From: Bacteroidota bacterium
Lineage (GTDB): Bacteria > Bacteroidota > Bacteroidia > UKL13-3
Direction of reading: 5' to 3'
DNA length: 44,003 nt
NCBI GenBank assembly: GCA_025359805.1
Contig: JANYDU010000008.1
Location: 1 to 44,003 of the forward strand
This document shows, in pieces, positions 16,956-25,385 of the stretch (positions are counted from its first letter, which is position 1; every line of letters begins with the position of its first letter). The translations under genes and the position numbers were made by a program. The notes under the pieces are model-generated. The model worked only from the letters and a program-made list of their open reading frames with translations, was not told the DNA's origin and made no database searches.

Positions 16956-16972
16956 TAGATTTGACAAAATCT
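16956..16972 (+). promoter_or_regulatory. Likely -7 box of the M1 peptidase gene with overlapping palindrome
   Basis: TAGATTTG (16956-16963) is an exact -7 consensus 18 bases before the GTG start. It overlaps a palindrome, AGATTT-GACA-AAATCT (16957-16972), that would cover the transcript start. A well-spaced -33 box is not evident (nearest TTTG is 24 bases upstream). Confidence 0.4.
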
Positions 16973-16981
16973 TTTTAAACA

Positions 16982-18616
16982 GTGACTCGATATATCATTT
17001 TTATATTTTCTGTAATCTCATTCTCCTTGTTTGCACAACAAAAACAATCGTTTAGTAAAGCGGAGTATCAACATGGAAAACTCACCCCTTTGCGCACTTG
17101 TTTTGATGTAACAAAATATGAAATAACAATTAAGGTTGAACCTGATAAAAAAATTATTTCGGGAAATAATGCCATCACATTTAAAGCGGTTAACGATTTT
17201 AAAAAGCTCCAATTAGATTTATTTAGTGTGATGCAAATTGACAGCATTATCTTTAACAATAAGAAACTTTTATTTACCCGCGATAGCAACGTAACGTTTG
17301 TGGATATGGGAACAACGTTAAAGAAAAACTCAATTCACACACTCACTGTTTTTTATAAAGGTAATCCGCCCATTGCTAAAAAAGCTCCTTGGGATGGGGG
17401 TGTGGTGTGGGCAAAAGATAGCAATGGTTTTGATTGGGTAGGATTGGCTTGTGAGGGCTTAGGAGCAAGTTGCTGGTTGCCTTGCAAAGATCATTTAACG
17501 GATGAAGCAGATACCATGGTGATGCACTTAATTGTTCCCGAAAATTTAACAGGAGTTTCAAATGGAAAATTATTGTCAACCCAACAATTTGAAAATGGAT
17601 TTAAGCAATTTAATTGGATGGTTTGTAACCCAATTAATAATTACAATATCACCATTAACATCGGAAACTATGCGCATATTCATGATGTATATCAATCGAA
17701 ATATAATAGCACTCAAAAACAATTAAACTTAGATTATTATGTGCTAAAAGAAAATGAAGAAATAGCCAAAGCACATTTTCAACAAGTGAAACCCATGTTG
17801 GATTGTTTTGAATTACGTTTTGGGGTATATCCGTTTTGGAAAGATGGATATAAATTGGTAGAAACTCCTTATTGGGGAATGGAACATCAAAGCTGTGTAT
17901 CATACGGAAATGGATATGAAAATAACCGCTGGGGGTTTGATTTTATTATTGTGCATGAAAGCGGACATGAATGGTTTGGGAATAGTTTAAGTTGTAATGA
18001 TCCTGCCGAAATGTGGATTCATGAATCGTTTACCACATATAGCGAAACGATTTATATGGAATGCAGGCAAAGCTATGAAGCATCACTTCAATATTTAAAG
18101 GAACAAAGACAAAATATTCAAAATAAACAACCCATTATTGGGCCGTATGATGTGTATTTTCATGGAAGAAAAGACAATGATATTTATTACAAAGGTGCTT
18201 GGATTTTGCAAACATTAAGAAGCACAATTGATAATGATGAGAAGTGGTTTAAACTGATGCGTGAGTTAAATGATACTTTTTTGAGAAGCAATGTTTCTAC
18301 AGAACAAATTATTCAATTTTTTAATGATAAAACGGGTAGGAGATGGGATCAATTTTTTAAGCAATATTTATACACCACACAAATTCCTGTATTTGAATAT
18401 AAAATTATTGATGTAGGAAAACGATTGGAACTTCATTACCGTTGGGCTAATACAGTTAAGCTTTTTGAACTGCCTATAAAAGTAATAGTAACTAAAGAAA
18501 AGTATGATTTTGTAACGCCCACACGTAAATGGCAAGTATTGGATTTAAACTTTTTTAACCCCGATGACTTTAAGGTTCAATCGGATAGATTTTTGATTGA
18601 AGTAAAGAAGTTATAA
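16982..18616 (+). CDS. M1-family zinc aminopeptidase-like metallopeptidase, exported
   Basis: A 544-aa exported peptidase. Signal peptide 1-18 (cleavage near LFAQ). The N-terminal beta-saddle domain of M1 enzymes (about 38-230) precedes the thermolysin-like domain with the exopeptidase motif GMEHQ (299-303, a GxMEN equivalent) and the zinc site HESGH (325-329) with third ligand Glu348. No large C-terminal HEAT domain is present, so this is a short M1 form common in Bacteroidota, probably trimming peptides in the periplasm. The start is GTG 16982, the only start ahead of the signal peptide. A strong terminator follows the stop. Confidence 0.92.
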   Translation: MTRYIIFIFSVISFSLFAQQKQSFSKAEYQHGKLTPLRTCFDVTKYEITIKVEPDKKIISGNNAITFKAVNDFKKLQLDLFSVMQIDSIIFNNKKLLFTRDSNVTFVDMGTTLKKNSIHTLTVFYKGNPPIAKKAPWDGGVVWAKDSNGFDWVGLACEGLGASCWLPCKDHLTDEADTMVMHLIVPENLTGVSNGKLLSTQQFENGFKQFNWMVCNPINNYNITINIGNYAHIHDVYQSKYNSTQKQLNLDYYVLKENEEIAKAHFQQVKPMLDCFELRFGVYPFWKDGYKLVETPYWGMEHQSCVSYGNGYENNRWGFDFIIVHESGHEWFGNSLSCNDPAEMWIHESFTTYSETIYMECRQSYEASLQYLKEQRQNIQNKQPIIGPYDVYFHGRKDNDIYYKGAWILQTLRSTIDNDEKWFKLMRELNDTFLRSNVSTEQIIQFFNDKTGRRWDQFFKQYLYTTQIPVFEYKIIDVGKRLELHYRWANTVKLFELPIKVIVTKEKYDFVTPTRKWQVLDLNFFNPDDFKVQSDRFLIEVKKL

Positions 18617-18620
18617 GCAT

Positions 18621-18653
18621 AAAAAAAGCCATCTAAATCAGATGGCTTTTTTA
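18621..18653. terminator. Bidirectional terminator between convergent genes
   Basis: GCCATCT (18628-18634) pairs with AGATGGC (18640-18646) around a 5-base loop, with an A-run before and a T-run after. It serves the M1 peptidase gene on the plus strand and the lipoprotein gene on the minus strand, which converge here. Confidence 0.88.
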
Positions 18654-18667
18654 TATAGCAATTAGTA

Positions 18668-19228
18668 TTACTGAGTTATAGTAGCATTAATATCAAACTG
18701 AAACGATACCTTAACTGTAGTAGATATATTAATGGGTTGATCATTCTCTCCAACAAAATTAAAGTCGAAATACTTTTGATCGATAGAAGGGAAAATATCA
18801 AAATTATTGGCATTAATAGTAAAAGAAGTTAACCCTAAAGTTAATGGGTTAGGAGAAAAGTAAGTTTGTGCAGCTCCTCCTATTGTAGAGGTTGCATTTA
18901 CAAATTTAAAAAAGTCAAAATTACTCATACCACTTGCAAGTGTAAAAGTGATTGTTTTTAATACGATTGATTTAATTTGAGATCTCTTCAAATTATTACT
19001 TGATAAAAGGCTGTCAATATTAATGTAAATAGAATCTCCATTCATATTAAAAGGACCAGTAGTTGGTGTAACAGGTATTACATAAGATTGCCCTGCTGTA
19101 TTGTATCCAACTGTAACAGGAGTGGATTTTATTTCTGCCACAGCTTGGGTTAAATCTTTTTTACAAGATGAAAATAAAAAGCTGGATGCAATAAAAAGAG
19201 CTAATGAGAATGAAGTAAATTTTTTCAT
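18668..19228 (-). CDS. Lipoprotein of unknown function
   Basis: A 186-aa lipoprotein: signal peptide and lipobox LFSSC with acceptor Cys at about 22, followed by KKD. The mature part is Ser/Thr-rich and beta-strand-like (short alternating hydrophobic stretches such as IVLKTITFTLASG, KVSFQFDINATI). No known domain is recognised. It stands alone on the minus strand between a terminator and an acidic protein gene transcribed in the same direction 144 bases upstream. Confidence 0.75.
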   Translation of the reverse strand: MKKFTSFSLALFIASSFLFSSCKKDLTQAVAEIKSTPVTVGYNTAGQSYVIPVTPTTGPFNMNGDSIYINIDSLLSSNNLKRSQIKSIVLKTITFTLASGMSNFDFFKFVNATSTIGGAAQTYFSPNPLTLGLTSFTINANNFDIFPSIDQKYFDFNFVGENDQPINISTTVKVSFQFDINATITQ

Positions 19229-19372
19229 GTTTTAGTTTATTTGTTTGAAACAAAGATTAATAAAATTAATGAAAAACAAAACATTACTATACACATGTAC
19301 AAGCAAGTGGCTACTTTTTTATAATAAACGTACTTCCTCGTTTAGTATTTGGTAGCATGGTTTTAATATTAT

Positions 19373-20011
19373 TTAATTATAGTATGCCAATAAACTTGAA
19401 AGCAATGAGCGTTCTGTTGGATTTATAGTATTTAAAATTGCTTTACTAATACTTTTAGCCTTTGGATCTTGAAAAAATAACATTAACGGGGTGAATAAAT
19501 CTTTCAATTCCGAATCTTTATCAATTTTTGAACTAATGCTTAATACACTTTCTGGGCTTTCCTCCACCAAATCTTGGTTATCAATAAGGTCTTCATAAAT
19601 ACGGTGTTCGTCCTGAAATTCATCTTCATCTACTAATAGAAATTCGTATAAAAAATCGTCAATATTTAAATGTACATCATCATCATTGCACTCGCTAATG
19701 TACAACAAAATATTTAGCATTTCTGTGCCACGTTCTAATGTTTTATCTTCAATATCTAGCCATTCTTCAGAATCAAGATACTCTTCATCTTCAATATAAT
19801 TTGCCAAGTGATGAACCATCATCAAATCAAAAATATATTCATGAATAGGTCCAAAATTTTTGTAGTTATTAAGCAACTCATCCAAAGCAGAAACCTTTTC
19901 TAAAAAATTTCCTTCCTTAGTAAAAATTGGTTTTAAGTTATTGAATAACGACTCTGAAAAATCGGGATTATAATTTTGAAGCATGGCTTCAAGTGCTTTT
20001 ATTTCGGGCAT
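19373..20011 (-). CDS. Acidic cytoplasmic protein of unknown function
   Basis: A 212-aa protein without signal peptide or membrane segment. It is strongly acidic in the middle (DEEYLDSEEWLDIEDKT, VDEDEFQDEHRIYEDL) and predicted mainly helical. I recognise no family. It follows the dihydroorotase homologue by 30 bases and so is likely the last gene of the BatA/dihydroorotase-homologue operon. Confidence 0.7.
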   Translation of the reverse strand: MPEIKALEAMLQNYNPDFSESLFNNLKPIFTKEGNFLEKVSALDELLNNYKNFGPIHEYIFDLMMVHHLANYIEDEEYLDSEEWLDIEDKTLERGTEMLNILLYISECNDDDVHLNIDDFLYEFLLVDEDEFQDEHRIYEDLIDNQDLVEESPESVLSISSKIDKDSELKDLFTPLMLFFQDPKAKSISKAILNTINPTERSLLSSLLAYYN

Positions 20012-20041
20012 AAGTTTTTTTACGAAGATGAAGTGTTGATA

Positions 20042-21316
20042 TTATATTTTTATGAATTTATCTTTATTAATTATAGCGATTACCTTTCCAGTAAGTTCAG
20101 TATTTAATACGGGCGAATTTTTTGATTTGGATTGATTACTTTTTACATCGTACATCCATTTAGTTTTAGCATTGAAAATGGTGAGTTCAGCTTTTGCTCC
20201 TTTTTCTATTTTAATAGCATTTAGTTTTAAAATTTTTCTTGGGTTAATGGATAATGTTTGTACTAAAATATTGTTATCGAAATTTTTTGGAGCATGCATA
20301 TTAAGCAACGAATACGCAGTTTGCAGCATAATCATTCCTTGTGCAGCATAATCAAACTCTACATCTTTGTGCTCTATATCTTGAGGATGATGATCTGTAA
20401 CAATACAATCAATTGTACCATCTATTAAACCATCCCATAATGCTTTTTGATCGGCTTTACTTCTGAGGGGAGGAGTGAGTTTAAAGTTGCTATCAAAATC
20501 AACTAATGATTCATCAGTAAAAATCAAATTGGCAACTGCAACATCACAAGTAACTTTTATATTTTGCTTTTTTGCTTTACGAATAATATCTACACTTCCT
20601 TTTGATGAAATATGTGAAATATGAATAGCGGCATCAGCATATTTTGCGAGTTCAATATCTCGGGTAATGATTAATTCTTCGGCAATATTTGTAATTCCTT
20701 TTAGACCTAAACTTGTGCTCATTTCTCCTTCGTGCATGTTGCCGCCAACGGTTAAATTTGCATCTTCACAATGGTTTAATAGTAGTCCGCCAAAAATTTT
20801 CCCATACATTATAGCACGTAACATTACACCTGCATCTGCAATGCTTCTGTTCCCATCTGTAAATCCAACTGCGCCTGCTTGGTGCATATCAAACAATTCA
20901 TTCATATCCATTCCCTCTCTGTTTTTTGTAATGGCTCCATAAGGGAAAATATGAATGGATAATTTCTCTGCTTTGTTTAAAACATATTCTATATCTGCTT
21001 TTGTTTGAATAGTTGGTTGTGTAGAAGGAATGCACGCAATACTTGTGAAACCTCCAGCTATGGCAGCATTTGCAGCACTCGTTAAATCTTCTTTAAATTC
21101 AAAACCGGGTTCGCGCAATGCAGCACGCATATCAAACCATCCTCCACTTATATTAGCTCCATTTGCATCAAATTGTTTGATGGTTTTATCAGTAATCGAT
21201 TTTGTACTGAGTGTAATATCTTCAATAAAACCATTATTAATTAGCAGGTCACATTTCTTGCCGTTAAAGGCCGATTGTGGATCACAGATGATGGCATTGG
21301 TAATGAGTATTTTCAT
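20042..21316 (-). CDS. Dihydroorotase homologue lacking the HxH metal motif
   Basis: A 424-aa amidohydrolase-fold protein of the class I dihydroorotase family (pyrimidine synthesis in active members: carbamoyl aspartate to dihydroorotate). Family blocks are obvious: REPGFEFKEDLTS, AAIAGGFT, NHCEDAN, GITNIAEELIITRD, HISHISS, TCDVA, TPPLRS, and IVTDHHPQD. The strand that should read D-x-H-x-H-x-REPG reads FDMRAALREPG, so the two metal-binding histidines are Arg64 and Ala66. Asp154, His182, His235 and Asp308 are kept. It may be a pseudo-dihydroorotase, perhaps a partner of aspartate transcarbamoylase, as known for PyrC'-type proteins in Pseudomonas; a true pyrC would then lie elsewhere. It is 24 bases after the BatA gene. 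Confidence 0.85.
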   Translation of the reverse strand: MKILITNAIICDPQSAFNGKKCDLLINNGFIEDITLSTKSITDKTIKQFDANGANISGGWFDMRAALREPGFEFKEDLTSAANAAIAGGFTSIACIPSTQPTIQTKADIEYVLNKAEKLSIHIFPYGAITKNREGMDMNELFDMHQAGAVGFTDGNRSIADAGVMLRAIMYGKIFGGLLLNHCEDANLTVGGNMHEGEMSTSLGLKGITNIAEELIITRDIELAKYADAAIHISHISSKGSVDIIRKAKKQNIKVTCDVAVANLIFTDESLVDFDSNFKLTPPLRSKADQKALWDGLIDGTIDCIVTDHHPQDIEHKDVEFDYAAQGMIMLQTAYSLLNMHAPKNFDNNILVQTLSINPRKILKLNAIKIEKGAKAELTIFNAKTKWMYDVKSNQSKSKNSPVLNTELTGKVIAIINKDKFIKI

Positions 21317-21340
21317 TTTTTATTTTGACTGTGGTCTGAA

Positions 21341-23362
21341 CTAAAGCAATTTTAACAAAAGTATTTCAATCAACACAAAAAGCAAACACAATAGTACACA
21401 CACTCTCCAAAGTTGTTTGCCCGTTAGTTCCTGACTAATTTTTTGTTGAAGCACTGTTGCATCTTCACTCATAATTGAAGCCTTAATATTTTTTGTTAAT
21501 TCTTTTTCATCAAGAGTTTGCATGTAGGATTCGTCTCTTTTATAATTCATGGCAAAAAACAGTTCATCAATTTTATTTTCTTTTTTTTGAAGTTGATAGA
21601 TGCCTGCTTTTTTTAACTGATTATCAATATTAACTTCACTGTTTGCATCTTGTTGTTTTACATCACAAAGCATATCAATTCCATTTCCAAAAATGTGTGC
21701 AATTTTCTCTGCACCTTGCCAATCAAGGGTTGTACTTATCCATTTATCTTTATCAATGGTGTAATACAAGCGAGATTGAAAGGTATTTTCTAAAGCAAGT
21801 TTGAGCATAAATGGAACAAAAATGGCGTGTTGAGGAAGGTTACTCCAATCTGTATTTAAAGGAGTGGTAAGTAAAATGAGTTTTCCTTTTTTGTAAGTTG
21901 ATTGATAAATAAATGGCAATCCATTATTGAGTTGCATCAATGAAACTCCTCGCGAATTGGTATTTTTAATTGTTTCGTAATATTGGAAAATGGTTGGCAA
22001 ATCAATATTCTTTGGCACTTTTTGAAACACATCGGCAAAAGTTTCTTCCTGTATATTGATGTGATCGGCTTTTAAATTTTGTTTAACGGCAACACCATAT
22101 CCAATAGCATTTAATTCAGTTAAAAAAGTATTCAATTCTTTGTTTGATGATTGTGCAGGAGGAATAATTAACAACAATCCTCCGTTTGAAATATATTTTT
22201 TTAGTTCTTCGGAAAGTCCTGTTGATAAGGTTTGAGGTTCATTTAAAATAATGAATTGTTGTTTGTTAAACAATAAATAATCAATTTGATTTTGGGTGCT
22301 ATTTTTTAACAGATATGCATTATCGCCTTCAAATATTTTGTTAATAAACTTATTTTCTTCACCTCCGTTAATACATAAAATATTACTTGACGAAGAAGGC
22401 TTTATTACAAAAAATAACTTATCATCAAAAGTAATGGGGTGGTCTAAAATAGAAAGTTCGGCTTGTTGCCAACCATCCGCTGTTAATGTAAAAGAAAGTT
22501 CGGTATCCACTAATGATTGAGCAGTACAATTTATAGTTACCAATGCTTTTTGAGCTTCATTTAGTTTCAATGCTACTGTAATGTTTTCTGCATCTTCATT
22601 ACTGCTGTTTCTAATGCGTACTTTTAATTTTATAGGAATATTTAATCTTACAATTGGGCTTTCTAACCAACATGAATCAATAAATAAATTATGTGTGATA
22701 TTGGATTGAACGGGAATAAAATTTAACAACAAATTAGAATCATTTTTTAGATTAAAAATATCCGTACTGTTTTTTTGAAAATCGGAAATGATATAACTCA
22801 CTTGCTTGAGTTGAGCAACATTTTCAAAGGCTTGTTTTTGTCTGGATATAATTTTAGAAAGTGATTTTGAAGCAGCACTCATTTGAACTTCATCAATATT
22901 TTTTAATGCATCGGCTTTGCTTACCAAACGTTGTTGCTTACCTTCAAAATCGTTGGTAATAATTTGAAACTGCTCATCATTTCCATAAGCTTTAACAATA
23001 CTTCTGGCTTTGGTCTTAGCGGTTTCAAGCAAAACTCCATCTTTACCTTCATTGCCCATCGAAAAAGAATTATCAATAAAAATACTTACCGCTTTTTGTG
23101 AAGCCAAATTGGAAGTTTCTTTGAAAGGAATAAATGGTTGAGCAAATGCAAATACTAAAAATGCAATAGCTAAAATACGCGAAAGTAAAATGAGTAATTC
23201 TTTAAGTTTTTGTCTTGATTTTGTTTCTTCCTGAACTTGTTTTAAGAAACGTATATCGCTAAAAATAATTTTTTTATACCTGCGAAAATGAAACAGGTGA
23301 ATAATAATTGGAATAGCAACAGCACTTAGTGCAAATAAAAATGACGGATAAACAAACTGCAT
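21341..23362 (-). CDS. BatA/VWA-domain membrane protein
   Basis: A 673-aa inner-membrane protein. The N-terminus is the BatA (aerotolerance regulator) domain: a first helix at about 5-22, the HLFHFRRYKKIIFSDIRFLK block and a second helix at 62-80 (AFLVFAFAQPFIPF). A von Willebrand A domain follows with MIDAS motif DNSFSM (Asp-x-Ser-x-Ser). A large periplasmic part holds a glutamine-amidotransferase-like stretch (LKKYISNGGLLLIIPP), and a last helix lies at about 650-671. Family members act in envelope stress or assembly, but their exact role is not settled. It leads a minus-strand operon with the dihydroorotase homologue and an acidic protein. Confidence 0.85.
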   Translation of the reverse strand: MQFVYPSFLFALSAVAIPIIIHLFHFRRYKKIIFSDIRFLKQVQEETKSRQKLKELLILLSRILAIAFLVFAFAQPFIPFKETSNLASQKAVSIFIDNSFSMGNEGKDGVLLETAKTKARSIVKAYGNDEQFQIITNDFEGKQQRLVSKADALKNIDEVQMSAASKSLSKIISRQKQAFENVAQLKQVSYIISDFQKNSTDIFNLKNDSNLLLNFIPVQSNITHNLFIDSCWLESPIVRLNIPIKLKVRIRNSSNEDAENITVALKLNEAQKALVTINCTAQSLVDTELSFTLTADGWQQAELSILDHPITFDDKLFFVIKPSSSSNILCINGGEENKFINKIFEGDNAYLLKNSTQNQIDYLLFNKQQFIILNEPQTLSTGLSEELKKYISNGGLLLIIPPAQSSNKELNTFLTELNAIGYGVAVKQNLKADHINIQEETFADVFQKVPKNIDLPTIFQYYETIKNTNSRGVSLMQLNNGLPFIYQSTYKKGKLILLTTPLNTDWSNLPQHAIFVPFMLKLALENTFQSRLYYTIDKDKWISTTLDWQGAEKIAHIFGNGIDMLCDVKQQDANSEVNIDNQLKKAGIYQLQKKENKIDELFFAMNYKRDESYMQTLDEKELTKNIKASIMSEDATVLQQKISQELTGKQLWRVCVLLCLLFVLIEILLLKLL

Positions 23363-23397
23363 TTCGCTTGCAAAATAGCGGAAAAATTCAGAAGTTA

Positions 23398-23598
23398 TTA
23401 ATCACCTTTTTCAAGTAAAAATATTTCTTCCACATTTTTTTTAAATACCCTCGCAATTTTTAACGCCAAAACTGTTGATGGAACATACTTATTAGATTCC
23501 ATGGCATTAATGGTTTGCCTGCTTACTCCAATTAAATTGGCCAAATCTTCTTGGGTAATATTTTTAATAGCTCGTTCTATTCTTATACTATTTTTCAT
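23398..23598 (-). CDS. Small XRE-family helix-turn-helix regulator
   Basis: A 66-aa DNA-binding protein made of one HTH domain: TQEDLANLIGVSRQTINAMESNKYVPSTVLALKIA is typical of the YozG/XRE small regulators. The frame is open further upstream, to 23748, but homology begins at ATG 23598 (MKNSIRIERA), which overlaps the end of the membrane-protein gene by 11 bases, so the shorter form is chosen. Such pairs of a 4-helix membrane protein and tiny XRE protein are common; the regulator probably controls its own operon via the palindromes at 24095-24153. Confidence 0.88.
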   Translation of the reverse strand: MKNSIRIERAIKNITQEDLANLIGVSRQTINAMESNKYVPSTVLALKIARVFKKNVEEIFLLEKGD

Positions 23599-24064
23599 AA
23601 GCTGATAACCTTGAATTTTTATACAAAATATAATTAAAGCGAATAAGAAAGATGATAAGCAGGGTAAATATATTGAATATAATAACGGAGTAAAATCCTC
23701 CACCATAAACAAAAAGTATTGCTGCAAGTAGTAATCCATAATTAACATAAGTAGCCCACAATAATGATTCTAACCTTATTTTAGCAATGTACTCATCTTC
23801 GTTTTTTTCTTTTGAACAAGCAACTAATAATGCTCCAACAATAATGAGTATCCCCAAAATTTCATCAGAGATATTATTTTCTAATACGCCCATTACAGTT
23901 TTCTCACTAAAAAATCCTGGGTCATATATGGCGAATACTTTGGTGTTAAAAAATGGAAGTTGAATATTTAAAAAATAAATAATAATTCCTCCAACTAGAG
24001 AAGGAACGAACAAAATCCATCCAATTTTCTTGAACCGATTTGGAAATAAAAATCGTGTTTTCAT
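23588..24064 (-). CDS. Four-helix membrane protein paired with XRE regulator
   Basis: A 158-aa inner-membrane protein with four predicted helices (about 14-34, 68-84, 101-119, and 122-142) and a charged loop KEKNEDEYIAKIRLESLLWA between helices two and three. That loop is the recognisable conserved part of a family usually found next to small XRE regulators. Function unknown; a sensor or modulator role for the regulator is only an inference from the overlap. It is the first gene of the pair and has a near-perfect promoter 26 bases upstream. Confidence 0.8.
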   Translation of the reverse strand: MKTRFLFPNRFKKIGWILFVPSLVGGIIIYFLNIQLPFFNTKVFAIYDPGFFSEKTVMGVLENNISDEILGILIIVGALLVACSKEKNEDEYIAKIRLESLLWATYVNYGLLLAAILFVYGGGFYSVIIFNIFTLLIIFLIRFNYILYKNSRLSAYEK

Positions 24065-24089
24065 ATATAAATTTATTTAACTACAAATT

Positions 24090-24121
24090 CAAAAGTAAAA
24101 TAAACTTTACATTTTGACAAA
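24090..24121 (-). promoter_or_regulatory. Promoter of the membrane protein/XRE pair
   Basis: On the minus strand TTTG (24118-24121), exactly 20 bases, and TACTTTTG (24090-24097) match the -33/-7 consensus fully. The start codon is 26 bases after the -7 box. A palindrome lies in the spacer (24095-24110) and another upstream (24139-24153). Confidence 0.75.
24095..24110. promoter_or_regulatory. Putative XRE operator in promoter spacer
   Basis: GTAAA and TTTAC arms separated by 6 bases lie between the -33 and -7 boxes of the XRE pair promoter. The same GTAAA...TTTAC arms recur at 24139-24153. The position suits autorepression by the 66-aa XRE protein. Confidence 0.5.
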
Positions 24122-24138
24122 TAAAATTTACAAAAAGA

Positions 24139-24153
24139 CGTAAATAGTTTACG
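24139..24153. promoter_or_regulatory. Putative upstream operator (CGTAAA-TAG-TTTACG)
   Basis: A perfect 6+6 palindrome with a 3-base spacer, centred about 44 bases from the spacer palindrome, or roughly four helical turns, so both would face the same side of the DNA. Likely a second site for the same regulator. Confidence 0.5.
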
Positions 24154-24196
24154 GTATAAAATTTTTTAGGAATGAAAATGAAGTTTTAAAAAGGGG

Positions 24197-24682
24197 TTAT
24201 TTCTTCATCAACACAGCACGTTTTATGTTTTCGTAAAATGCACTTTGCTCTACCAAATTAAAATTACATTGGTTGCTTACCGTTGATTTTTCTTCGCATT
24301 TGCAACCAATAATTTTTCCGTTTTCTTTAAATGGTTTGCAATTATTGCAAGCTGCCGATGAGCAGGAAACATGAGGTAAAAGAGGGGCTGCAAAAAATGA
24401 ACGCGTTTTTATATCGTATTGCAATTGGGCAGCCATCATTTTATAACGACCTTTTAAAACGCCAACTCCAATTAAATAATGAAAGGCATTTACAGATTCA
24501 ATTCTAAATTCAGAAAATTGAGTACCATCTCCCAATGTGCGTTGCATGGCTTTTCTCAAAATGGATGTGTCGGCAGAAATGAGGTATTCATTTCCAACAG
24601 TTTTTCCTATTTCAAATTTATCTTGAGCATAAATAAAAGAAGAAATAAATAGTAAAAAGGTTACCAAGTAAATTTTTTTCAT
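24197..24682 (-). CDS. Secreted Cys-rich protein of unknown function
   Basis: A 161-aa exported protein (signal peptide 1-19, cleavage near YAQ). The C-terminal half has a cysteine cluster: CSSAACNNCKPF, then GCKCEEKS and NQC, seven cysteines in about 33 residues, which could bind a metal or form disulfides. I recognise no domain. It is the last gene of a run EEP enzyme, VIT1/CCC1 transporter, this gene (9-base gap to the transporter), which favours a link with metal handling, but that is inference from context alone. Confidence 0.75.
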   Translation of the reverse strand: MKKIYLVTFLLFISSFIYAQDKFEIGKTVGNEYLISADTSILRKAMQRTLGDGTQFSEFRIESVNAFHYLIGVGVLKGRYKMMAAQLQYDIKTRSFFAAPLLPHVSCSSAACNNCKPFKENGKIIGCKCEEKSTVSNQCNFNLVEQSAFYENIKRAVLMKK

Positions 24683-24691
24683 CCAATATGT

Positions 24692-25384
24692 TTAATTGAT
24701 AAGGTGTGCAATAAAATAGGCCGCTGCTGCTGCCAAAGCACCAATAAATAAAATTTTAAATGCACCTTGCAATGGAGGCTGACCAATAATTTTTGTTTTA
24801 AAATATCCAAAAATAAACAGACAAATAGCTGTTACAATGCACGAGTAAAAAAGCCCGTCTTTGGCGTTATCAGTAAAAAAATGGAAGTAAGCAGAGAGCG
24901 GAACAATTCCTCCAATAATGTATGAAATGCCAATAGTTAAAGCACTTTGGCGTGCACGATTAATATCTGGTTTTTCTAAACCTAATTCATAACGCATCAT
25001 AAAGTTTACCCATTTGTCTTTATCTTTTGATAGTTCATCCACAATTAATGTTTGAGCTTCATCACTCAAACCATAATCCTGAAATACTTCACGCACTTCT
25101 TGTTTTTCTTTTTCAGGAAAATGATCCACTTCAAAATATTCACGTTTAAGTTCACTATCGTAATGGTCAATTTCAGTTTTTCCTGCCAAATATCCGCCCA
25201 ATCCCATAGCAATTGAACCTGCAACAATTTCGGCTAAACCCGCAGTTACAATTACCGAATTATTTTGCATGGCACCAGTTAAACCCGCAGCCAATGCAAA
25301 GGGAACGGTTAGTCCATCCGACATGCCAATTACAATATCGCGCACCATTTCCGATCCACTAAAATGTTTTTCTTCGTGTGTCAT
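24692..25384 (-). CDS. VIT1/CCC1-family iron/manganese transporter
   Basis: A 230-aa inner-membrane protein of the VIT1/CCC1 family (Fe2+/Mn2+ transport, often detoxification). Family hallmarks: DIVIGMSDGLTVPFALAAGL in helix 1, EIVAGSIAMGLGGYLAGKTE in helix 2, a cytosolic loop rich in Glu (REYFEVDHFPEKEKQEVREVF), and helices 3-5 at the end, including SYIIGGIVPLSAY. It starts one base after the stop of the EEP gene, so the two are co-translated. Confidence 0.93.
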   Translation of the reverse strand: MTHEEKHFSGSEMVRDIVIGMSDGLTVPFALAAGLTGAMQNNSVIVTAGLAEIVAGSIAMGLGGYLAGKTEIDHYDSELKREYFEVDHFPEKEKQEVREVFQDYGLSDEAQTLIVDELSKDKDKWVNFMMRYELGLEKPDINRARQSALTIGISYIIGGIVPLSAYFHFFTDNAKDGLFYSCIVTAICLFIFGYFKTKIIGQPPLQGAFKILFIGALAAAAAYFIAHLIN

Positions 25385-25385
25385 A

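Noticed and set aside
23599..23748. Longer form of the XRE gene
   Set aside because: The extension lies inside the overlapping membrane-protein gene in another frame, and XRE homology starts at ATG 23598.
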